The translations under genes and the position numbers were made by a program. A DNA stretch of 64,000 nucleotides from Triticum aestivum (lineage: Eukaryota > Streptophyta > Magnoliopsida > Poales > Poaceae), in assembly GCF_018294505.1 (NCBI RefSeq), contig NC_057800.1, forward strand, positions 474,397,037 through 474,461,036, in the 5' to 3' direction. Every line of letters begins with the position of its first letter. The stretch's first letter is position 1. This document shows, piece after piece, positions 57,158-64,000 of the stretch. The notes under the pieces were generated by a model. The model was given only the letters and a program-made list of their open reading frames with translations. It ran no database searches and was not told the DNA's origin.

Positions 57158-57738
57158 TAGTGATTTTAGTTTCAAAAATTAGATAGTGCTAGTGATTTTT
57201 AGCTACATATTTTGACAAATTGCGGTGTTACAAGGTTGACAAATGGCAATGTTACTAGATAAACAAATGTCAATCTTTCCAGTTTGACAAATGGCAACAT
57301 ACCCAATATAATAGATGCAAATCTTACCCAATTGTTTCTACGTGGTTGCATGGGTCATCCAAAATAACTGTTTGCGATGAAGGGATGCACAAATCCTGCA
57401 CTGCGAATTTTCCCTTGACTTAAGGAGGAAGACCATAGCTCTCACTTTGCATACGGGTGTTCTATCTAAAACGTTTGCAATCAAGAGCTGCACAAATCCT
57501 GCTCGGCACATTTTCCCTTGGCTTCCTAGGGAAGTTGTCGGTTTGCATACGGATGTTCTAACTAACATGTTTGCGATGAGTGTTTTATATTTAAAAACCA
57601 AAAGAAAATCGTTTGATAAGTCTGTACATTAAGAGAGAAAAATGCAAGTTCGTTCAAACCATATCTTTCATTCAGTCACACTGCAAATTTATATTCATAT
57701 GATCGAGAACTCGAGATACAGTATTAAACCCCAAAAAA
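57158..57738. repeat. Short interspersed repeats
   Basis: TTGACAAATGGCAA is repeated three to four times at 57210-57300. A unit of about 110 bp at about 57370-57470 recurs at about 57475-57590 (GCACAAATCCTGC, TTTTCCCTTG, TTTGCATACGG(G/A)TGTTCTA). No gene is supported. Confidence 0.55.
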
Positions 57739-58230
57739 CTATTCCCGGTGGCGGCGGAGGTGGCGTGCCACACCTTCATTGTCGTTGTCGTCCTCCGGGA
57801 CGCTGTTGTTGAAGTCTTCAAGGCAACACAAAATGGTCTTCACTTGGGAATCAAACATCATGTCGTCGCGCGATCGACGGGCGGGGCGCCGGAGGACGGC
57901 AACTGGCACCGCTGAGAGGTAGCGGTCAACGGCAGCGTCCCATGCCGCCGAGGGGGGCGCGCGCACAGGCACGGGCGCGGTGGGTGCACCCAAACATACA
58001 GGGACCGGCGCCACGGAGGGTGCACCCAAACACACGGGGACCGGCGTCGCGGTGGGTGGAGGGGTCGCATTGTATGGGAGCTGGGACGGGATGAGGGCAG
58101 CAACCGCTGCGGCCAGCTCATTCTGGGCCATGTCCATGAGGCCCCATTCCTCCTTATTTTCTATCTCCTCCGGCTTGGAGTCAACTTCACCAAACTTGAA
58201 GACTAGTGGCAGATGATCATTCTGCGCCAT
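57739..58230 (-). CDS. Unknown small acidic/proline-rich protein
   Basis: Intact frame of 163 residues, start ATG at 58230. The N-terminus is acidic (FGEVDSKPEEIENKEEWGLMD). The middle holds three tandem Pro/Val/Ala units (PVPVCLGAP). The C-terminus has an Asp/Asn-rich acidic patch (NNSVPEDDNDNEG) and a basic end (RHLRRHRE). No domain is recognised. It sits in repeat-rich DNA with no promoter I can define, and may be part of a transposon. The intact frame and its GC content, higher than the flanks, suggest recent coding function. Confidence 0.42.
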   Translation of the reverse strand: MAQNDHLPLVFKFGEVDSKPEEIENKEEWGLMDMAQNELAAAVAALIPSQLPYNATPPPTATPVPVCLGAPSVAPVPVCLGAPTAPVPVRAPPSAAWDAAVDRYLSAVPVAVLRRPARRSRDDMMFDSQVKTILCCLEDFNNSVPEDDNDNEGVARHLRRHRE

Positions 58231-58660
58231 GGTGTTGGTGGAGTTCTGTGGGGGGAGGGGAATGGGAGGAGAACAGTAAGGCTGCCCGTATTAAACAGTG
58301 GCATGGGCGCCATTAATGGAGAGGAAGGCGGGCGGGCATGGAAGTTAAAGGGCTCGCTTCCCAGTGAGCCTCCGTAGCGGACAACTCGCATGCTTCCCAG
58401 TGAGCCTGCGCATTGGAGGATAGCTTGCACGCCTCTCGGTCAGCCTGCGCACCGGACTCCGCTCGCATGCCTCCCGTTCAGTCAAGGTCAAGCAGCTATC
58501 CGCACGGCACCTCCTATAGCATTTAAAATTAAGACATGTGGCGTCACGTGAATGGTTAATAGAATGCACACGATTTGAATTATACAAAAGGTTGAGATAT
58601 TAAAGTGGCAGCTATTTTTTCAAAATGCCTTTGTTGGTTGTTATTCGAGTGCGCCTTCTC
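58231..58660. other. Upstream flank of the unknown gene
   Basis: Contains three to four imperfect copies of CTTCCCAGTGAGCCT(C/G)CG on the plus strand at about 58355-58470. No other feature. Confidence 0.45.
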
Positions 58661-60195
58661 TCAAAATGGACACAAAAAATACCACAGCATGTCGGGTGCC
58701 ATTCCATGATAGCATGCCAAGTTTCAAGAATTTCATACGAGTTTTAGATTTACTAGAATTTAAAAATAGAGTATCTCAACATTTTGCCGGCAATCAATGG
58801 TGCCCTGGTGTTTGAAATTCATTCCCATTTCTTGCATGGGACCTAAGCATGCAACCAAGGACACGGATTTGATTTTTCAACCAATTTATATGCATTAGAG
58901 CATGTGCATGTAGTTCAAATTTGAATTATGCACATAAATGCATTGAAAACTCAATTAATGCATAAAATGTCTAAATGAACCCCGAAAAATCCCAAAAATT
59001 GAAACAACACTCATGTTGTTCTATGTTGACACGTGAAAAAAAATTTGATAGCAATAAGAGTAAATGGATATCGTTTCGTCCCCGAAGGTGGGACGTTCCC
59101 TACCGAAACCATCAGGCTTGTTTTGAGAAGCTCTGGTTTGTGAGAAGCATATCCCCAAACCTTCCCCAAATGGGACAAAAAATTACCACGGCATGTTGAT
59201 GCTGCTCCATGATAGCATGCCAAGTTTCATGAATTTCAGATGACTTTCGGATTTACTAGAATTTAAAAACTAGGTTTCTCAATGTTTGCGGCCGAGTGAC
59301 TGTGCTAGGTTGTTTGACATTCATTCCCATTTCTTGCATGGGACCTAAGCATGAAACCAAGGACACGGATTTGAATTTTCAATGAATTTATATGCATTAG
59401 AGCATGTGCATGTAGTTCAAATTTGAAGTATGCACATCAATGCATTGAAAACTCAATTAATGCATAAAAATGTCCAAACGAACCCCGAAAATCCCAAAAT
59501 TTGACACGACACTCTTGTTATTCTATGTTGACATGATAAAAAATTTGAAAGCAATAAGAGGCAATGGATATCATTTCATCCCCAAAGGTGGGACGTTCCC
59601 TACCGAAACCATCAGGCTTGTTGTGAGAAGCTCTAGTTTATGAGAAGCATATCCCCAAACCTGCCCCAAATGGGACAAAAATTTACCATGGCATGTTGAT
59701 GCTGCTCCATGATAGCATAGCATGTTTCATGAATTTCAGATGAGTTTTGGATTTACTAGAATTTAAAAACTAGGTATCTCAATGTTTGCAACCGAGTGAC
59801 CATGGTAGGTTGTTTGACATTCATTCCCATTTCTTGCATGGGACCTAAGCATGCAACCAAGGACACGGATTTGAATTTTCAAACAATTTATATGCATTAG
59901 AGCATGTGCATGTAGTTCAAATTTTAATTATGCACATAAATGCATTGAAAACTCAATGCATAAAAATGTCCAAACGAACCCCGAAAAATCCCAAAAATTG
60001 ACACAACACTCCTGTTGTTCTATGTTGACACGAGAATTTTTTTGAAAGCAATAAGAGGCAATGGATATCGTTTCGTCCCCAAAGGTGGGACATTCCCTAG
60101 TGAAACCATCAGGCTTGTTGTGAGAAGCTCCGGTTTGTGAGAAGTATATCCCCAAACTTGCCCCAAATGGGACAAAAAAAATTACCACAACATGT
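58661..60195. repeat. About 500-bp tandem repeat, three copies
   Basis: The anchor GGTGGGAC(G/A)TTCCCTA occurs at 59087, 59587 and 60084 (spacing 500 and 497). GGGACCTAAGCATG occurs near 58839, 59340 and 59841. Units are about 90% identical by eye. AT-rich, non-coding. Confidence 0.93.
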
Positions 60196-60728
60196 TGTGA
60201 CCCCATTATGTAATTCAAACCAAGAGGAAAAATCAAGTAGATCCCACACAGTTTATTATCACCAACCGTGTGAGATACATCACAAAATATCTTGGAGCAT
60301 CGTCGGATTATAGTACACATACGGCTTACGTGAGAAGGTGCGATGGCTACAGTCCACAGCCCGCTCTGAATAAGGGACCGTGTCTGATGACACTTTGAAT
60401 GCCAGTTTTTTTCGCTAAAGCGATTCCAAATTTTCGGCTTCGGTGGAAATATCTACCTCCCCGCCCCCTCCCCCTTACCGAAAGCCACATTTTCCATGTT
60501 TCCGCCTTCTTTCCGAGTTGAAACCTTCACTCCTTGCTTGCAGCGCCGCCTCCTCGCCGGCGACCGTCCTTCACGGTGCCCGGCCTCGCCTATCCAGGCA
60601 GGTAATCCACACCCGACCCCCATCCTCCTCCTCCTTCCTTATCCCACATGCCCCGACCGCCCAGGTGAGCGCGACACCTTCCACCCAAATTACCGACCCC
60701 TCTACCAAAAAAGCGCCGCCCTAAGCCA
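60196..60728. other. Unassigned DNA, possibly promoter and first exon
   Basis: 60430-60600 is C-rich. An open stretch beginning MFPPSFRVET near 60496 may be a first exon before a GCAG|GTAATC-type donor at about 60601. Not established. Confidence 0.35.
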
Positions 60729-61148
60729 TGGTGCACACAGTATAGCCAGGATCTCAAGGAGCATTTGGCAGCGGAGAAGCAAATTCCGGCCGCACGCTCG
60801 GATGAGGTCACGATGGCTGCCATTCGTGCCGACCCCCAGATCTTGGAGGAGCACCTCGCCGTCGAGGCCACCGTCGATGCCTCGCGCGCCGATGTTGCGA
60901 TGCGGTTGGCTGCTTTAAACGATAGTTCATGGCATTTTCTCCAGGCCACCATCGGTGCCTTTGACGAAGACTACGAGGTGTTTTCTTAGCGTGCACATGC
61001 TTACCTCATCTCGAGAGGCAGCAGGTTGGTGCCTGGAGCAGCTCAGGCAACTCACCACTGCGACGAGGGCACCCACGATTCGAAGGCCTCGCCCTCTTCC
61101 ATGTCCAAGGAGCCAATCGTCATTGATATCTCCGACAATGAGGAGTAG
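60729..61148 (+). pseudogene. Unknown gene, likely second exon, with one nonsense codon
   Basis: A continuous frame (WCTQYSQDLKEHLAAEKQIP...) lacks its own ATG near the start, so it is probably a downstream exon. It meets TAG at 60987-60989, then stays open in phase to TAG 61146-61148. The middle is Ala/Asp/Glu-rich and helical. The very end is IVIDISDNEE, which matches a SUMO-interaction motif (hydrophobic core followed by acidic residues). If TAG 60987 is the true stop, the rest is untranslated. No domain is recognised. Confidence 0.38.
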
Positions 61149-61269
61149 CTTGTCTTATTACCTCACTATAAGGACTTGTGTTCAGTTTGCTAGCTACTGC
61201 CTTTCCTTAACAAATTCTAGTGAATTGTGCTATCTACTTTTACCATGCAATCTTTTTCTATAGTGTATA

Positions 61270-62220
61270 TGTTCTATATGTCGTGCAATGTGGTTATCGG
61301 TTAACTGTTTGGTTCAATTCTGCAAATGTGATGTTCAATTCAGGGTGCAATTTTCCAAGTTGTCAAGCATGCTTGGTTTGGTTAACTGTCTGATCTTCTA
61401 TTAGGAGCATGTCATATTGTGCAATGTGGTGCTCAGTTAACATTTGGTTCATTTGTTGTGGTGTTTAGTTAACTGTTTGGTTCAATTCTGCAATGCGATG
61501 TTCAATTGTTGTGGGTGCATTCTGTTATTGTATACCATGTGAGAAATAAATCAAATTTGGATGTACTAAATAGATGAGAAACAAATACAATTGGTATATT
61601 TCCAAGTTGTTAAGCATGCTTGGTTTGTTTAACTCTCTGATCTTCTATTAGTAGTATGTTATATTGTGCAATGCGGTGCTCAGTTAATGTTTGGTTCATT
61701 TGTTGTGGTGTTTAGTTAACTGCTTGGTTCAATTATGCAATGCGATGTTCAATTGTTGTGGGTGCATTCTATTATTGTATAGCATGTGAGAAATAAATCA
61801 AATTTGACAGTACTAAATACAAGATAAACAAATACAATTGCTGTATTTCCAAGTTGTTAAGCATGCTTGGTTTGGTTAACTGTCTGATCTTCTATTAGGA
61901 GTATGTTATATTGTGCAATGTGGTGCTCAGTTAACATTTAGTTCATTTGTTGTGGTGTTTAGTTAACTGCTTGGTTCAATTCTGCAATACGATGTTCAAT
62001 TGTTGTGGGTGCATTCTGTTATTGTGTACCATGTGAGAAATAAATCGAATTTGGCTGTACTAAATACATGAGAAACAAATACAATTGCTATATTTCCAAG
62101 TTGTTAAGCATGATTGTTTGGTTAATTGTCTGATCTTCTATTAGGAGTATGTTATATTGTGCAATGTGCTACTCAGTTAACATTTGGTTCCTTTGTTGTG
62201 GTGTTTAGTTAACTGCACAT
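61270..62220. repeat. 247-bp tandem repeat, about four copies
   Basis: The anchor TTCCAAGTTGT occurs at 61353, 61600, 61847 and 62094, exactly 247 bp apart. A half copy precedes and a partial copy follows. Units contain TCTGATCTTCTATTAG and GGTGTTTAGTTAACTG. AT-rich, non-coding, unrelated in sequence to the 500-bp array. Confidence 0.95.
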
Positions 62221-62576
62221 GCATGGTCTGTTGTCTAATAGCACATTATTGTGCAATTGCAGCAACCATTCTAATATTTAGGTTTTAAACAATTTGGTCT
62301 GGCGCATGTAGGTCCTGCTGTCAGAGGTTTTGACCCACTGTTAGACCCATTTTGCATATGGGGAAATGAGCTGTCCATGAATATCAATCAAGTCAAGAAA
62401 CTCAGAAAGATTGTTAGGATAAAGAAAATAGCGACAAAGAAACAAGATCTTTGTCTGTAGAATGAAGAAGACATCAGTTCACTACAAGATGGAACTAACT
62501 ATTATACCTTGCCTTTTTTATTCCTTTGACCCATTTCCAATATAGAGAAGATATTTATGCACATCCTTGTTTTCAG
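62221..62576 (+). other. Probable upstream exon and intron of the B3-like gene
   Basis: A Lys/Arg-rich open stretch lies at about 62374-62460 (QVKKLRKIVRIKKIATKK). The interval ends with a good acceptor, CCTTGTTTTCAG, at 62576. The exon structure is not certain. Confidence 0.35.
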
Positions 62577-62828
62577 GCCTTTCCAAAACAGTTCACTTAT
62601 GAATACCTCTCAAACCACCTCTATGGCCAGGAGGCAAGGAAGGTTTTCATACAACACCCACGGTTCAATATTGAAGTGTTTCTGAAGAGGACTAAGGACG
62701 AACGGTCCATCATCCACGGGCACTGGCCTAAAGTTGCAAACACCTTCAGCATGAATGAAGGATCAATATTCGCCTTGTGCTTCAGCAGTTTTCCAGATGA
62801 GATGCATCTGTCTATATACCGTCTATGA
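62577..62828 (+). CDS. B3-like DNA-binding domain exon
   Basis: Opens after TTTTCAG and encodes 83 residues to TGA 62826-62828. The order of hydrophobic and Gly/Phe positions follows a plant B3 domain: FPKQFTYEYL, then EARKVFIQHP, FNIEVFLKR, a GHWPKVANTF segment and GSIFALCFSSFPDEMHLSI. The N-terminal exon is uncertain, so the complete protein is unknown. It lies between a 247-bp tandem array and CACTA-type subterminal repeats, so it may be transposon cargo. The assignment is by pattern only. Confidence 0.48.
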   Translation, partial: AFPKQFTYEYLSNHLYGQEARKVFIQHPRFNIEVFLKRTKDERSIIHGHWPKVANTFSMNEGSIFALCFSSFPDEMHLSIYRL

Positions 62829-63261
62829 TGCTAATTTCGAAAGGTTCTACATGTTGCATGTGAAACTTGGTGCTGGTGCAGTTGTGTAATGGGGTAGCTG
62901 AGTGCTGAAGCTATATCATGTTGCACTCTGATGTATTTCAATTGTGAAATCTTGCTTCCTTAATATGGAAATGAAATATATTATGTGTTTAATATGAATG
63001 TCAATTAGATTAATAAATGGATTATTAATAATAGGGCAATTAGCCTGCTTATTGGGTTTTGCTATTGCAAACAGTTATTGAGAAAATACCATGGGCGATG
63101 ACCTCAGGCAATGCACACAGTTTCTAGGAATAAACCGTGTTGGATCAATGAACAATCACACACGGCCTTCTCTTGAATATTGTTTGCGTTAGGCCACCTT
63201 GCGCAAACGTTTACCACATAAAAACTATGTGTGATGGTAGCCTTTGCCACACAGTTTCTTC
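62829..63261. other. 3' flank and CACTA-type subterminal repeats
   Basis: 62829-63050 suits a 3' untranslated region. 63060-63260 has GCACACAGTTTCT, GCGCAAACG and CACACGG motifs like those at 56530-57157. It stops at the CACTA end at 63262. Confidence 0.45.
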
Positions 63262-64000
63262 CACTACAAAAAAAAGACACATCCGTGACATTTTGGGCCG
63301 AACGAAAAACATTTCTGTCATACATATGACACTTCTATGACGATAATTGTGACAAAACCCGGTATCATCATAGATGTGGTGGGCTCCTACTTCTATGACA
63401 AAAAATCATGACAGAAAATGGGCTTTTCGTCCTGGGCGGGCCGGAGACGCAGCTGCATGACATTCTTTGGGCCGTCCATGATGGAAAAAACCGTGGTAGA
63501 AGCGAGGGGGAGGAAAATTTCGGGGAGTTCCCGATTACGGTGGGAGGTCGGGGCCGAGCGATGTGTGTTTCTCTCATACACGTACGCGTGTGTGTGCGAG
63601 GCGTTGGCTCTAACTGAACCCAAGCGAGGCGTTGGGCTCTAACTGAACCCGAGCGATTGCACTGCAGGCTACGCGTTACTGAACCCGAGCGAGCGATCGA
63701 TGGCTGTTAACTGAACCCGATCGAGTGATTCCTTCGCTACTGCTGCTAACTGAAGCCGATCGATTGGATGGACATTGAGCGTTGTGGGGGGGGGGGGGGG
63801 TTGGATCAACAGTGAGCGGTGGCATTGCCTCTGGATGAACAGGACCCCGTGGTGTGGTGGAGGGCTGGATGAACAGTAGACGGTGGAGGGCTGCCCGTGG
63901 AGGGGTGGTTGAACAGGACCCCGTGGTGTGGAGGGTTGGATGAACAGTAGACGGTGGAGGGGTGGTTGAATAGTAGCCAGTGGAGTAGCGGGCGGTGGAG
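63262..64000 (+). mobile_element. CACTA-type element, left end (continues past the window)
   Basis: Starts CACTACAAAAAAAAGACAC after TTC. The 739 bp visible are the reverse complement, at about 90% by eye, of the end of the element at 49911-52469. Shared features include a 15-G run at 63786-63800 matching a 14-C run at 51932-51945, and the GGATGAACAG arrays. No gene is seen yet. Confidence 0.7.

Noticed and set aside
61270..62220. Possible CRISPR array because of regular spacing
   Set aside because: The whole 247-bp unit is repeated, not short repeats with unique spacers, and the DNA is a plant genome.
49911..63261. One very large element spanning both CACTA ends
   Set aside because: The ends at 52469 and 63262 point away from the segment between them, so they belong to two different elements.

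Overview
This window is nuclear DNA from a grass, almost certainly a Triticeae species (wheat, Aegilops or a close relative). The evidence is long terminal repeats of the Angela/WIS/BARE Ty1-copia type, Ty3-gypsy elements of Tat and Tekay type, Stowaway and Tourist-like MITEs, CACTA ends, and plant introns and TATA boxes. No prokaryotic or organellar gene organisation is visible. A run of 305 unknown bases (34-338) sits in a tandem repeat.

Layout. 1-3190: minisatellites and unassigned DNA. 3191-4165: solo Tat-type LTR (TSD ATATT). 4166-12828: patchwork of MITEs, Helitron-like repeats, a broken small gene (6836-7378), a captured F-box/DUF295 gene fragment (about 9612-10098) and an intact reading frame for a DEDDy 3'-5' exonuclease (10934-11677, minus). 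12829-46384: one F-box/DUF295 gene split by a 32.3-kb intron. About 97.5% of that intron is two retrotransposon insertions: a Tat gypsy element (14019-22651, TSD GTGAA) and an Angela copia element (22873-45779, TSD ATAAC). The Angela left LTR is itself interrupted by a 14.1-kb Tekay chromovirus (24071-38197, TSD AGCTC). 47336-48184: a DUF4283-like gene with one nonsense codon. 49911-52469: the end of a CACTA element rich in tandem arrays. 52470-55334: a truncated Tat element whose LTR contains a solo Angela-like LTR (TSD TCCCA). 55669-63261: a repeat-rich stretch with a broken 3'-5' exonuclease gene, two small unknown genes, three tandem arrays (about 500 bp, 247 bp and diffuse subterminal repeats) and a B3-like exon. 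63262-64000: the start of a second CACTA element, inverted relative to the first.

How it fits together. Three insertions with exact 5-bp target duplications give a clear order. By eye, LTR divergence is about 4% (Tat), 1% (Angela) and 0.5% (Tekay), so the nested element is the youngest. Taking all three out leaves an ordinary 793-bp intron with conserved GT-AG sites and phase. Inside the same gene, a 73-bp tandem duplication carrying AGGT forms a candidate new intron whose removal exactly restores the frame. The transposons carry host-like cargo: an AT-hook plus B3 protein antisense in the Tat element, a protein with a dsRNA-binding-like pattern upstream of gag in the Tekay element, and exonuclease and B3-like exons among CACTA-type repeats. 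Most host-like genes here are broken, nearly always by TAG codons. The only long intact host-like frame is the exonuclease at 10934-11677.
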